Positions 42,188-51,201 of a stretch of DNA of 64,000 nt are shown one piece after another. The notes beneath the pieces were generated by a model. It did no database searches. It had not been told where the DNA came from and saw nothing but the letters and a program-made list of their open reading frames with translations. The DNA is taken from contig CAMAQB010000003.1 of the NCBI GenBank assembly GCA_945860285.1, positions 21,920 through 85,919 of the forward strand. Reading direction: 5' to 3'. Numbering within the stretch: position 1 is the first letter of the stretch; each line of letters starts with the position of its first letter. Source of the stretch: Akkermansia muciniphila (GTDB lineage: Bacteria; Verrucomicrobiota; Verrucomicrobiia; Verrucomicrobiales; Akkermansiaceae). The translations under genes and the position numbers were made by a program.

Positions 42188-43692
42188 GCGAAAAAGGAAT
42201 ATGTTATCTGGTGGGCGCGGGACCCGGTGATCTCGGATTGGTGACATTGCGCGCCAAGGAGTGCATCTCATTAGCCGATGTCCTGGTCTATGATGCCCTC
42301 AGCAGTCCTGAACTGCTGCGCTGGACCAAAAAGGACTGTGAAAAAATCTACGTCGGCAAACGTGCGAAGGATCATGCCCTGCCGCAGGACCAGATCAACG
42401 CGCTGATCGTGGCGAGAACCAAGGAGGGAAAAAACGTCGTTCGTTTGAAGGGCGGCGATCCGATGATTTTCGGACGGGGCGGTGAGGAGGCGGCGGAACT
42501 GGCCGATGCCGGTGTTGCTTTTGAAATCGTGCCCGGCATCAGCTCCTCGATCGCGGGACCTTGTTATGCAGGCATCCCCGTGACCCATCGGGATCATTGT
42601 TCCCAGTTGACGATTTTCACTGGACATGAGGATCCAACCAAGGGTGAGAGTTCCATCAACTATGAACAACTCGCCAAGGCACCGGGCACCAAGGTTTTCC
42701 TGATGGGTGTGGCACGACTTCGGGAAATCTGCGATCAATTCATCAAGCACGGTGCAGATGCGGCCACCCCGATCGCGCTAACGCGTTGGGCGACGACCGG
42801 TTCGCAGCGCACGATTGAAGGAACGCTGGCAACAATCGCCGATGTGGCTGAAAAACAAAACTTCACATCTCCCGCCGTTGCGGTGATCGGCGACGTGGTC
42901 AGGGAGCGCGCCAAAATCAATTGGTTTGAGAAACGTCCTTTGTTTGGCAAACGCATTGTCGTCACCCGCACGCGCGAGCAGGCGGGAACATTGAGCAAGG
43001 AACTGGCGAATTTGGGTGCGGATGTGGTCGAACTGCCGGTCATCCGCATCGAGGACCCCGTGGATAAAATCGGTTTCGCGGAAAGTGTCGCAACGGCTCA
43101 TGAATACGACTGGCTGGTCTTCACTTCGCCGAACGGGGTCTCTCGTTTCTTCGACGCCTTTTTCTCAATCCACGACGATGCACGCTGTCTGGGCAAGCCG
43201 AAGATTGCGGCAATCGGACCGGGCACGGTGCAGAAAATCAATGAATATCACATCGGTGTTGATTTGATCCCGCAGAAATTCGTGGCCGAAGGGTTGGTCG
43301 ATGCTTTCAAAAAAGAGGACATCGAAAACCTGACGATATTGATCATCAAACCTGAGGTTTCGCGCGATGTGGTCTATCATGGACTTTGTGGCATGGGTGC
43401 GATTGTCGATGAATGCATTGCCTATCGAACCGTGGCCGAAACCGAAGACCCGACGGGTGCCGTGGCCATGTTGAAGGAAGAGGGTGCCGATGTCATCACA
43501 TTCACCTCCGCTTCGACTGTGGAGCATTTTTTCAATCTCGGCATTCCCTGGCCGGAAAAATGTGTGGCGGGAAGTATTGGCCCGGTGACTTCAGAAGCCT
43601 TGCTGGAGGCGGGTCATAAGGCATCATTCGAAGCCAGGGATCATAACATTCCCGGTTTGATCAAGGCGATTCGCAAACATCTGCGGGTTTGA
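42184..43692 (+). CDS. cobA-hemD: Uroporphyrinogen-III C-methyltransferase / uroporphyrinogen-III synthase fusion
   Basis: 502 aa with two enzymes in one chain. Residues 1 to about 245 are a SUMT: YLVGAGPGDLGLVTLRA, VYDALSSPELL, KGGDPMIFGRGGEEA and the PGISSSIAGPCYAGIPVTHR loop. From about 255, GKRIVVTRTREQAG begins a HemD domain with VFTSPNGVSRFF, AAIGPGTVQKI and TFTSASTVEHFF. HemD closes hydroxymethylbilane to uroporphyrinogen III; SUMT then methylates it toward precorrin-2 for siroheme or cobalamin. Such fusions are known in several phyla. ATG 42184 overlaps the hemC stop. Convergent with hrpB, 40 bp away. Confidence 0.95.
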   Translation: MSEKGICYLVGAGPGDLGLVTLRAKECISLADVLVYDALSSPELLRWTKKDCEKIYVGKRAKDHALPQDQINALIVARTKEGKNVVRLKGGDPMIFGRGGEEAAELADAGVAFEIVPGISSSIAGPCYAGIPVTHRDHCSQLTIFTGHEDPTKGESSINYEQLAKAPGTKVFLMGVARLREICDQFIKHGADAATPIALTRWATTGSQRTIEGTLATIADVAEKQNFTSPAVAVIGDVVRERAKINWFEKRPLFGKRIVVTRTREQAGTLSKELANLGADVVELPVIRIEDPVDKIGFAESVATAHEYDWLVFTSPNGVSRFFDAFFSIHDDARCLGKPKIAAIGPGTVQKINEYHIGVDLIPQKFVAEGLVDAFKKEDIENLTILIIKPEVSRDVVYHGLCGMGAIVDECIAYRTVAETEDPTGAVAMLKEEGADVITFTSASTVEHFFNLGIPWPEKCVAGSIGPVTSEALLEAGHKASFEARDHNIPGLIKAIRKHLRV

Positions 43693-43732
43693 CGAACACA
43701 ATGCTGATCACCTCATATCGCTTGGAACGAGA

Positions 43733-46291
43733 TCATGTTCTCGGGTTCTCCGGCCAGGCGTGTTTGGGATATCGTCCGGCCAATTCTTTTTTCATCTGTT
43801 GGTATCCTGAAGACCAGAAACTCGCCAGGTCTTTGGTCATTTGCCAGGGACGCTGATTCGGCGCGCAGACATGCACCAGCAGCGGGTGTTTGCCTCCGCA
43901 GATGCGGGGAGTTTCCCAAACGCCGAAGAGGTGTTGCACTCTTGCGGCAACGTAGGGGTCGCCCTCGGCCGGGTAGTTGATTTTCGCACGGCGATCCTCG
44001 GGGAGTCGGATCCATTCCGGCGCGAATTTTTCCAGAAGCTGATGTTGCTCATAGTTCAACCAGTCGCGCAAGACCGGCCAGACAGGCGCCTCTTTGATCT
44101 CCTTGTAGGCAACGCTGCCGTGACAAATCTGGGCAACAGCGGCAACGCGGTCCTGATGGCTCCAACCGGGCAATCCCAATTCCGGCATCACGCGTGACAA
44201 CAGATCCAGGCGGGAGGTCCATTGGTCAACGCTGTCGTCCCAATGTTTCAGTGTCAATTCTCCGGAAAGCACGCGTTCGGCCAGCATCTCGGCAGCGAAT
44301 GACAGGTTGACACCGGTATCGGATTCCCTCGATTCCAGCAAGAGATCGCGAAAGCGGGTTTCTTTGCGGGCGACAACACGTCTGCGCGTTTCATCGTAGC
44401 CGACGCCATCGCTGACATGAATTTCGTTAGGAAAAATCTCCTTCAACCAATCCAATGAGATTGCCGTGGCGCGACGCAGGTGGACAGTGACATCGCGGCC
44501 TTCCACTTCGGTCATGTCGGTGGCGATGAAGGCATCGGCATTTTTTGCAACCGATTGATCGTCCAGTTTGCCCCGGCGGTTGCCGCTCACCCTGCATGCC
44601 AGTGTTCCCGCGCTGAGTCGCACGGCGAGCTGGTCGCTGAAGGCCGCCAGCATGGAGTGCCCTATGGCGGTGGCGTGCTCCGCGAAGTCGACGCGATCGA
44701 TCGGCCAGTGGAGTTTTTTGGCGAGGCTGAGCAGGCGTTCGAATCCCTGTGCCAGTTCCCTGGCGGCACGAGCCGAAATTCCTGCCGAGCCGCAGGTCTT
44801 GGGGTCGTGATTGAGATTTTGCGCGGATTGCAGGGCGTGGTATTCCGAAGCAAAGTCGCTGCCTTCTCCCGGGCGATGGAAGTCCTTGCGTGAAACATTT
44901 CCCTTGCCGGTGAAAACCGGCTCACCCTGAACCGCAGCGGCGATGAAACAGGCTTCCGCGACACAGCCCTGTTTCAGCCCTTCCAACATCAATCGCGAAA
45001 AGCGCGGAGGAACCGGGATTGCTGCCATGGTCCTGCCTGTTTCCGTTAGTATTTCATTTTGATCGATGGCATCCAACTGTTCTAACAAAACCTGTGCGCG
45101 GTGCAGCGAGTTTTCCAGAGGGGCATCCAGCCAGCGGAAGGATTTCATGTCAACAACACCCGCGGCTTTGAGTAAAAGAAAGGTTTCCGACAAGTCGACG
45201 CGATGAACTTCCGGTGCATCGAAGGCCGCACGGTGGGCGTGTCCGCTTTCGCTCCAAAGTCGGTAGCATTTTCCCGGGGCCGTGCGACCGGCCCGACCGG
45301 CCCGCTGTTCCGCAGAGGCACGGGAAATTTTATGAATGTGCAAGGTGTCGATCCCCCGTCGGGCATCATAGGAAGAAATGCGTGCCAGGCCCGAATCGAT
45401 CACGGTGCGCACGCCGTCAATTGTCACGGATGTTTCCGCGACGTTGGTGGATACGATGATTTTCGGCATCGACGATGCTTCGATGGCAAGCTCCTGGGCG
45501 CGTGGATTCAGGCTGCTATGGAGTGGATGAATCTTCCAGCCTCGGGCGAATGAGGAATTTTCCAACAATTCCACGCACTTGCGGATTTCATACGTTCCCG
45601 GAAGGAAAATCAGAATGTGACCGGTATCTGTGCCGTGGATGATTTCCTTCACGACATCGCTGATGCGCTCCCACACCGGAATTTCCCGGGGAGGCATTCC
45701 GCTGCGTTGATTTGTAACCGGTCGGTCTGGTCGATAATGGATCTCCACCGGATGCAGGCGGCCACCGGTTTCCAAGGTCACGGTGTTGGGACCAAGGTAA
45801 TCACCCAGGGCGGCGGTTTCGAGTGTCGCACTCATCACCACCACCCGCAGGTCGCGGCGCGTCGTTTCCTGCAGGTTCAGGCAGCGCGCCAGAGCCACAT
45901 CGACGGCGAGGCGGCGTTCGTGAAACTCGTCAAAGATCACGGTGGAAATTCCCGTTAGATCGGGGTCGTCCTGAATCCATCGTTGGAATACGCCATCGGT
46001 CAGATAGATGATGCGGGTGTTTTTGCCGTAGCGGGTGTCATAGCGAATTGCGTAACCGGTGTCCTGACCCACATCGTTGCCGCGGAGTTTGGACACCCAA
46101 GTCGCGAGAAGCCTTGCCGCCATGCGGCGTGGTTCGATGACCAGGGTGGTGTGCGCGCCGTTTTTCGGGGTGAGAAATGCCGGAACGCTGGTGGATTTAC
46201 CCGATCCCGTCGGAGCTTTGAGGAGAATGCGGCATCCGGGGCTGGCGGCAGTCAACAGCGAATCGTGAATGTCATCAATGGGCAGGGACAC
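43733..46291 (-). CDS. hrpB: ATP-dependent RNA helicase HrpB
   Basis: 852 aa, a DExH-box helicase of the HrpA/HrpB group. Walker A APTGSGKST (26-34), IFDEFHER as the DEFH box near residue 113, SATLE motif III, and the C-terminal helicase motifs STNVAETSVTIDGV and QRAGRAGRTAPG are all present. The HrpB-specific C-terminus ends RYPKHAWPENPRT. E. coli HrpB is about 820 aa. Its cellular role is poorly defined. It is 11 bp downstream of lptB, at the end of the LPS operon, although no functional link to LPS is apparent. Confidence 0.95.
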   Translation of the reverse strand: MSLPIDDIHDSLLTAASPGCRILLKAPTGSGKSTSVPAFLTPKNGAHTTLVIEPRRMAARLLATWVSKLRGNDVGQDTGYAIRYDTRYGKNTRIIYLTDGVFQRWIQDDPDLTGISTVIFDEFHERRLAVDVALARCLNLQETTRRDLRVVVMSATLETAALGDYLGPNTVTLETGGRLHPVEIHYRPDRPVTNQRSGMPPREIPVWERISDVVKEIIHGTDTGHILIFLPGTYEIRKCVELLENSSFARGWKIHPLHSSLNPRAQELAIEASSMPKIIVSTNVAETSVTIDGVRTVIDSGLARISSYDARRGIDTLHIHKISRASAEQRAGRAGRTAPGKCYRLWSESGHAHRAAFDAPEVHRVDLSETFLLLKAAGVVDMKSFRWLDAPLENSLHRAQVLLEQLDAIDQNEILTETGRTMAAIPVPPRFSRLMLEGLKQGCVAEACFIAAAVQGEPVFTGKGNVSRKDFHRPGEGSDFASEYHALQSAQNLNHDPKTCGSAGISARAARELAQGFERLLSLAKKLHWPIDRVDFAEHATAIGHSMLAAFSDQLAVRLSAGTLACRVSGNRRGKLDDQSVAKNADAFIATDMTEVEGRDVTVHLRRATAISLDWLKEIFPNEIHVSDGVGYDETRRRVVARKETRFRDLLLESRESDTGVNLSFAAEMLAERVLSGELTLKHWDDSVDQWTSRLDLLSRVMPELGLPGWSHQDRVAAVAQICHGSVAYKEIKEAPVWPVLRDWLNYEQHQLLEKFAPEWIRLPEDRRAKINYPAEGDPYVAARVQHLFGVWETPRICGGKHPLLVHVCAPNQRPWQMTKDLASFWSSGYQQMKKELAGRYPKHAWPENPRT

Positions 46292-46302
46292 GATGGATGT
46301 TG

Positions 46303-47031
46303 TTAGAAACGGAAGTTTTCACCAAGATAGTTTTTGCGCGCCACCGGGTCATCGACAATTTCCGCCGATGTGCCCTGGAATATGACCTTGCCGTCGTGGA
46401 TGAGACAGGCGCGATCAACGATCGACAGGGTTTCCCGCACCGAGTGGTCGGTGATCAGGATCGCAAGACCGTCCTGGTCGCGCAGATCGCGGACGATACG
46501 CTGGATGTCTTCCACGGCAAGCGGATCGACCCCGGCAAATGGTTCGTCGAGCATCAACACCTTCGGGTTGGAGCACAAGGACCGGGCGATCGCGAGCCGT
46601 CGTTTTTCTCCGCCAGAAAGGGTGATGGCGAGGGAGCGGGAGAGTTTTTCGATGCCGAATCGGGACAGCAATTGCCGGGCATGATCACGGCGGCTGTTGC
46701 GGTTCAGATCACGTCGCGTTTCAAGAATTGCAATCAAATTGTCGTAAACCGAAAGGTTGCGGAAGATCGATTCCTCCTGGGGAAGATATCCCAGACCGAG
46801 GCGTGCGCGAAGATGCATTGGCAGGCGGGTGACATCCTTGGAGTCAAGTGTGACCGTGCCCTTGTCCGGATGCACCAGTCCGGCGATCATATAAAATGAG
46901 GTGGTTTTTCCCGCACCGTTGGGGCCCAGCAGACCGACGATCTCGCCCTGATTCACCGTGAGCGAGACGTCATTGACCACAGTGCGCTTGTTGTAGGATT
47001 TGCTGAGATGGCTGGCGACGAGGAGCGACAT
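46303..47031 (-). CDS. lptB: Lipopolysaccharide export ATP-binding protein LptB
   Basis: 242 aa. Walker A GPNGAGKTT (36-44), Q-loop LPQEESIFRNLSV typical of LptB, signature LSGGEKRRLAIARSL and Walker B VLMLDEPFAGVDPLAV, with the switch His in ITDHSVRE. The sequence around the Q-loop and the short length are diagnostic for LptB rather than other ABC ATPases. It powers LPS extraction with LptF/LptG, which are not in this window. It lies 33 bp behind the LptC/LptA-like gene in the same operon. Confidence 0.95.
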   Translation of the reverse strand: MSLLVASHLSKSYNKRTVVNDVSLTVNQGEIVGLLGPNGAGKTTSFYMIAGLVHPDKGTVTLDSKDVTRLPMHLRARLGLGYLPQEESIFRNLSVYDNLIAILETRRDLNRNSRRDHARQLLSRFGIEKLSRSLAITLSGGEKRRLAIARSLCSNPKVLMLDEPFAGVDPLAVEDIQRIVRDLRDQDGLAILITDHSVRETLSIVDRACLIHDGKVIFQGTSAEIVDDPVARKNYLGENFRF

Positions 47032-47064
47032 GAGAACGAGGATATCAGTTGCGGTTGGGCGGGT

Positions 47065-48378
47065 TTACTTGGGTGGAAGGGAGAGTTGCGCGTTCCAGCC
47101 GTCTGACATGGTGAAATTCCTGGTCTTTTTGTTGTAGAGCAGCCAGGCATTGGGGTTTGCTGATTCAAACCGGCTGTCCTTGCCTTGTTGAAAAACCAGT
47201 TTGCCGCCCTTGAGCAGGATCTCCTCGGTTTCCACCTTGTAGAGCACGCTATCGCCCGCAGCGTAATTTTTGCCCCCCTTTTCATCGGTGGCTTCAAACG
47301 CCACACCGCCGGTGCCCAGCAGGCGTGTGATCTTGCCCACACCGGGAGCGTTGTCCTTTTTCTTTTCGGCTTCGTCAAAGAACACTTTCACTTCTCCCTT
47401 AACCGTCATGCCATAGGTGGGGTTGCGCACGGTTACCTGGCTGAGCATTGTCAGAACCGCTGTCGCGCTGTCAAAAAACACGCCTCCCTTGCATGTGAAG
47501 CCCATGGCATCGGCTGCGACTTCGAATTTCGGCAATTGCGGCACGGGATCCACAGGTTTGCTGATATCGGGCAATGGCCTGGGCACGACTGGCGTCAGGG
47601 GAAGGATTTTGAGATCGTATTCCCTGGCGAAATCCTGCAATTTCCGATCAATTTCCTCCGAGCGCGGACTGAGAGAAAAAAAAGAGCGGTCAACGTCATC
47701 CTTGGTGGTATCACTCTCAACCTCCGTCTTTTGGGCGGCAGTTCCGAGTTCGGCCAGATTTTCTCGCGAAGGTTTTGGCTCCTCAACAGCTGCGGCGGCC
47801 GTGACAAGCCCGGCGAGCAGGACGGATTTTGCATTGTTTATCATCGTTGTGCTGTTACTTGGTTCGGGATTGATGAAACCGTAAACCGGAGGACGCAGAA
47901 AAGCCAGAACGTCCGTCTGATGCCGGGAAATTTTTGTGACCAGCCCCTGGCCGTGAATCGTGAAGCGGGACGAATCGAGCTGCAGGCGTGACGAGCTGCT
48001 GACGACACTGGTTGTCGAATCATAATGACAACTGTCAATACTGAGGTAGCAGGGAGCGAGTTTGCTGGCGGACTTGGAAGAAATCAAATGCAGGCTGAGT
48101 TTTTCCGCGCGGATCAACGACGCTGATTCAATCACCAAGCTGTCAGCTCGAAGAACCATGGAGGGACGTTTCTGCTCATCATAGCGGGGTATGAGTAGAT
48201 CCTTGATGACAGATCCAGGTTCCATTCTGCCCAGGATGTCATCAAAGTCACCGGCTTCCGCCTGTGAGGGAGCGAAGGCGGTCAAGACTGTGGCACAAAG
48301 CAGTCCCAGGGTTGCGTGCCGGGCGCGGCGGTGCAGAAGGATATTCCCGGGTTCCAGCCGTGCGTTTCGCTCAAGCAT
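47065..48378 (-). CDS. LptC/LptA-like LPS transport protein, apparently fused
   Basis: 437 aa from ATG 48378, which overlaps the kdsA stop by 8 bp. A signal or anchor helix (about 22-42, TLGLLCATVLTAFAPSQAEA) precedes an LptC-like beta region (LLIPRYDEQKRPSMVLRADSL, YLSIDSCHYDSTTS). At residue 179 a second signal-like segment occurs (NNAKSVLLAGLVTAAAAVEE, with Met at 47844), followed by a linker. An OstA/LptA-type domain comes last (FTCKGGVFFDSATAVLTMLSQV, YGMTVKGEVKVFF, AAGDSVLYKVETEEILLKGG). The frame is continuous with no stop between the halves. It may be one LptC-LptA protein, or two in-frame products with internal initiation at 47844. Neighbours kdsA and lptB support the LPS role. Confidence 0.75.
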   Translation of the reverse strand: MLERNARLEPGNILLHRRARHATLGLLCATVLTAFAPSQAEAGDFDDILGRMEPGSVIKDLLIPRYDEQKRPSMVLRADSLVIESASLIRAEKLSLHLISSKSASKLAPCYLSIDSCHYDSTTSVVSSSSRLQLDSSRFTIHGQGLVTKISRHQTDVLAFLRPPVYGFINPEPSNSTTMINNAKSVLLAGLVTAAAAVEEPKPSRENLAELGTAAQKTEVESDTTKDDVDRSFFSLSPRSEEIDRKLQDFAREYDLKILPLTPVVPRPLPDISKPVDPVPQLPKFEVAADAMGFTCKGGVFFDSATAVLTMLSQVTVRNPTYGMTVKGEVKVFFDEAEKKKDNAPGVGKITRLLGTGGVAFEATDEKGGKNYAAGDSVLYKVETEEILLKGGKLVFQQGKDSRFESANPNAWLLYNKKTRNFTMSDGWNAQLSLPPK

Positions 48379-49183
48379 GGGCTGCTTTGTGAATCGCCAG
48401 TAGTTTGCGCAGAAGTGGTTCCATATCGTCGAGCGGAATCTGGTTGGGACCGTCGGAAAGCGCTTCGACCGGGTTGCTGTGGGTTTCCATGAACAATCCA
48501 TCAACTCCGGTGGCGATGGCGGCACGGGCGAGGACCGGGGCCAGTTCGCCGTCACCTCCCGTTGCGCCGCCGAGACCGCCCGGACGTTGCACGGAGTGGG
48601 TGGCATCAAACACCACTGGAATGCCCAACTTGCGGATCCAGTAAAGCGAGCGCATGTCCGCAACGAGGTTGTTGTACCCGAATGTCGTGCCACGTTCGGT
48701 GATGAAAAACTTTTCGCATCCGAAGCTGCGCAGCTTATCGGCGATGTTGATTGTGTCCCATGGAGCGAGAAATTGTCCTTTTTTCACATTCACAACCCGC
48801 CCGGTTTTTGCGGCGGCTTCTAACAGATCTGTCTGTCGACAGAGAAAGGCCGGAATTTGAAGGATGTCGACATGCTGCGCGGCAATGTCCGCCTGCTCGG
48901 CGGTATGAATGTCCGTGGTGACGGGCACTTGTAACTCCTTGCCGATTTCGCCGAGAATGCGACATCCTTCCTGTGGGCCTGGTCCGCGGAACGAGCTGAC
49001 CGAGGTGCGGTTCGCCTTGTCAAAGGAGGCCTTGAAAACAAAAGGTGAACCCGTGCGGGTGGTGATTTCCTTCAGGGCGCGGGCCATTTCCCAGGCGAAG
49101 GCCTCGGATTCCAATGCGCACGGTCCTAGGATGAAAAATGGTTCGCCGCCGCCGACGCGGATGTTTTGGATGGTGAAGAACAT
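48371..49183 (-). CDS. kdsA: 3-deoxy-8-phosphooctulonate synthase (KDO-8-P synthase)
   Basis: 270 aa. It condenses PEP with arabinose-5-phosphate to KDO-8-phosphate, the precursor of the LPS inner-core sugar. FILGPCALES, FKASFDKANRTS, VTTDIHTAEQA, FLCRQTDLLEAAA, KKGQFLAPWD and FDATHSVQRPGG are the KdsA signatures. The length matches the family. It overlaps the LptC/LptA-like gene by 8 bp and begins 4 bp after the DUF1844 gene. This places LPS sugar synthesis and LPS transport in one operon. Confidence 0.97.
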   Translation of the reverse strand: MFFTIQNIRVGGGEPFFILGPCALESEAFAWEMARALKEITTRTGSPFVFKASFDKANRTSVSSFRGPGPQEGCRILGEIGKELQVPVTTDIHTAEQADIAAQHVDILQIPAFLCRQTDLLEAAAKTGRVVNVKKGQFLAPWDTINIADKLRSFGCEKFFITERGTTFGYNNLVADMRSLYWIRKLGIPVVFDATHSVQRPGGLGGATGGDGELAPVLARAAIATGVDGLFMETHSNPVEALSDGPNQIPLDDMEPLLRKLLAIHKAAHA

Positions 49184-49187
49184 GACC

Positions 49188-49445
49188 TCAGAAATTTTGC
49201 TGATAGAGTGAGCGGATGTTTTCGATGGCTGCGCTGAGAAGCTTTTGTTCGTTCATGGTGAGATTGCCTGAGGTTTTATTATCCAGCATTTCCAGACAAT
49301 CGAGCACGGATTTCGCGGCGCGGAGGTTGAGGGATTTTTCCCCGCTGGAGGGGTGGGGAATTTGGCCAAGAAAAAGCCCGGCATTCTGGGCCTGGAGAAA
49401 GACAAAATCCTCGAATCGAGGGTCCGGCTGGGCATCATGCGGCAT
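49188..49445 (-). CDS. DUF1844-family small protein
   Basis: About 85 aa. FVFLQAQNAGLFLGQIPHPSSGE, in its core NAGLFLGQIPHP, and the helix LRAAKSVLDCLEMLDNKTSGNL followed by NEQKLLSAAIENIRSLY match DUF1844, in which a leucine-rich helix precedes LIDxLExLxxKTxGNL. These small helical proteins are widespread in deltaproteobacteria, PVC and Acidobacteria, with unknown function. ATG 49445 is preferred over an upstream start at 49496. A TATCTT lies 8 bp upstream, so it probably starts the kdsA-lpt operon with little or no leader. Confidence 0.8.
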   Translation of the reverse strand: MPHDAQPDPRFEDFVFLQAQNAGLFLGQIPHPSSGEKSLNLRAAKSVLDCLEMLDNKTSGNLTMNEQKLLSAAIENIRSLYQQNF

Positions 49446-49453
49446 GGCTGCAG

Positions 49454-49459
49454 AAGATA
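49454..49459 (-). promoter_or_regulatory. Candidate -10 (TATCTT) for the kdsA-lpt operon
   Basis: TATCTT on the minus strand ends 8 bp before the DUF1844 ATG. The -35 position 17 bp upstream is poor (TTCCCC). The spacing to the start codon resembles the ssb and lysA candidates. Confidence 0.3.
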
Positions 49460-49578
49460 GAACAGCAATGCGGATGGGGGAAGAAAGAATGTCCAATCAG
49501 GGATTTTTTTTCCCAACCATTCACCTCTTGACCGGTCCGCGCCGCTGGTTTGATGTTCTGATATGTACGGCAGCCGAT

Positions 49579-49932
49579 TCAATAGCCAGCGTGACCGTAA
49601 CTTCCACCAGCAAAATAACCGCTGTTTGTGTTGAATCCGGCGCTGCCATAGCCATAGGAACAACTCCCGCCGCCATAGGGTTGTTGGTATTGGTATTGGC
49701 GACGGTCCTTTTCGTAACCGATGCTGCTGCCCAAAAGTCCGCCGATGCCGGCACCGATGGCCGCCCCGGCGAGGCCGTCGTTGGTCTGTTGTCCGATCAT
49801 GCTGCCGACCGCTCCGCCCAGAAGGGCTCCCGTTTGCATATCCCGCTCCGCATGGGATGCATAGGGATTCTGATAGGCGCAGCTCGAGATGGCCAGGAAC
49901 ATCATTACGATCAACTGCATTGCTATTTTCAT
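49579..49932 (-). CDS. Glycine-zipper lipoprotein
   Basis: About 117 aa. A signal peptide ends in a lipobox (I-S-S-Cys18), so the mature protein is probably lipidated. A glycine-zipper hairpin follows (GALLGGAVGSMIGQQTNDG and LAGAAIGAGIGGLLGSSIG), the pattern of Rick_17kDa/SlyB-type outer-membrane lipoproteins. The C-terminus is Gln/Tyr/Gly/Ser-rich and low in complexity. SlyB-like proteins stabilise the outer membrane under stress. It lies between the kdsA operon and pyrD on the same strand. The start ATG 49932 is chosen because it gives a normal signal peptide. Confidence 0.85.
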   Translation of the reverse strand: MKIAMQLIVMMFLAISSCAYQNPYASHAERDMQTGALLGGAVGSMIGQQTNDGLAGAAIGAGIGGLLGSSIGYEKDRRQYQYQQPYGGGSCSYGYGSAGFNTNSGYFAGGSYGHAGY

Positions 49933-49972
49933 GGATTCGTGGGGCACGACCGCCCGGAGATGTAACGTAGAT

Positions 49973-50989
49973 TCATGAATGATTATTCACCAATTCCCGG
50001 ACAATTTTCGGTCCCTGGTAGATGAACGATGTGTATAGCTGGATCAGCGCTGCTCCAGCATCGAGTTTCTCCCGGGCATCGCCGGCGGAACTGATGCCGC
50101 CCACTCCGATGATGGGAATCTTTCCTCTGAGGTGGGAGGAAAAGCATCGGATCACATGCGTGCTGAGATTTTTTTCCGGCGGCCCCGACAATCCGCCTGC
50201 TTCACGGTGTAGAGGGTTGTTTTCAACACCCTGACGGGAGAGTGTGGTATTCGTGGCGACCAGTCCGTCGAGTCCGCCTTCGAGAAAGACCGCCGCCAAA
50301 GCATCAATGTGGTCATCGGACAAATCCGGCGCCACCTTGAATGTCAGCGGGACATAGTGGCCATGTTCTTGGGCAAGTTTCGCCTGTTCGTCTTTCAAGA
50401 CAGCCAGCAGCCTGGCCGTGCTGTCGGCGTTTTGCAGATCGCGCAAACCCGGTGTGTTCGGCGAGGACAGATTGACCGTGATGTAATCGGCAACTGGGTA
50501 CGCGGCACGCAGGCATTGCAAGTAGTCGGCTGCCGCTTCCTCGTTGGGGGTGTCCTTGTTCTTGCCGATGTTGAAGCCGATGATGCCGGAAAAATGTCGC
50601 GATTTTCTGACGTTTTCAACGCCATGTTCGATGCCGGGGTTGTTGAATCCCATGCGGTTGATGATCGCCTGTTCGGGTATCATCCGGAACAAGCGGGGTC
50701 TCGGATTGCCTTCCTGGGGTCGCGGCGTGATCGTGCCAATTTCGATAAATCCAAAACCGAGACGGCCGAGCGCGTCAATGGTGTTGCCTTCTTTGTCCAA
50801 CCCCGCGGCAAGTCCGATGCGGTTGGGAAATGCCAGGCCCATCACTTCGACTGGTGTGACCGATTCCGGTTCGGGAAACAGCAAACCCAGCAAACCGGAC
50901 TTCTCCGCAAGGCGCAGCGAGGCCATCGAAACCACGTGCGCTGTTTCCGCATCGAGTTGAAAGAGCAGATTTTTGAAAATCGGATACAT
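49973..50989 (-). CDS. pyrD: Dihydroorotate dehydrogenase (quinone), class 2
   Basis: 338 aa. It oxidises dihydroorotate to orotate with FMN and passes electrons to quinone. The N-terminal amphipathic helices (YPIFKNLLFQLDAETAH) mark the membrane-associated class 2 type. PNRIGLAAGLDKEG, IEIGTITPRPQEGNPRPRLFR, NRMGFNN and ITVNLSSPNTPGLR with the class 2 catalytic Ser follow, and GVGGISSAGDAREKL binds FMN. I chose ATG 50989, since the frame upstream lacks homology. A possible promoter is TTGCCG-N18-TATGGT, about 30 nt upstream on the minus strand. Confidence 0.96.
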   Translation of the reverse strand: MYPIFKNLLFQLDAETAHVVSMASLRLAEKSGLLGLLFPEPESVTPVEVMGLAFPNRIGLAAGLDKEGNTIDALGRLGFGFIEIGTITPRPQEGNPRPRLFRMIPEQAIINRMGFNNPGIEHGVENVRKSRHFSGIIGFNIGKNKDTPNEEAAADYLQCLRAAYPVADYITVNLSSPNTPGLRDLQNADSTARLLAVLKDEQAKLAQEHGHYVPLTFKVAPDLSDDHIDALAAVFLEGGLDGLVATNTTLSRQGVENNPLHREAGGLSGPPEKNLSTHVIRCFSSHLRGKIPIIGVGGISSAGDAREKLDAGAALIQLYTSFIYQGPKIVRELVNNHS

Positions 50990-51149
50990 GCGGTTATTGT
51001 AAGGATTTTCCGACGTTGGTCGACCATAGTATGCTGGATTTTCTCTCGGCAAATCCGCTGGTTCTGCAAAACCCCGTTCACGACGTTCATTTGATTGCCG
51101 TTGGGTGCCGCAGTATTTCGCAAATTGGCGCAAGATTTCGCTTTTTGCA

Positions 51150-51178
51150 TTGAAGCACGTTAGAAAATCGCCTATAAC
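51150..51178 (+). promoter_or_regulatory. Candidate promoter of the NahK-like kinase gene
   Basis: TTGAAG (51150-51155), 17 bp, TATAAC (51173-51178). This is the best TATAAT match among the candidates. The ATG at 51202 follows after 23 bp, without a Shine-Dalgarno motif. Confidence 0.5.
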
Positions 51179-51201
51179 ACGGGTCACATATCTTGAAAAT
51201 C

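Noticed and set aside
47844..48693. Extending the LptC/LptA-like gene upstream to 48693
   Set aside because: The extension lies out of frame over kdsA and its residues show no homology. The ATG at 48378 gives a signal peptide and a natural overlap with the kdsA stop.
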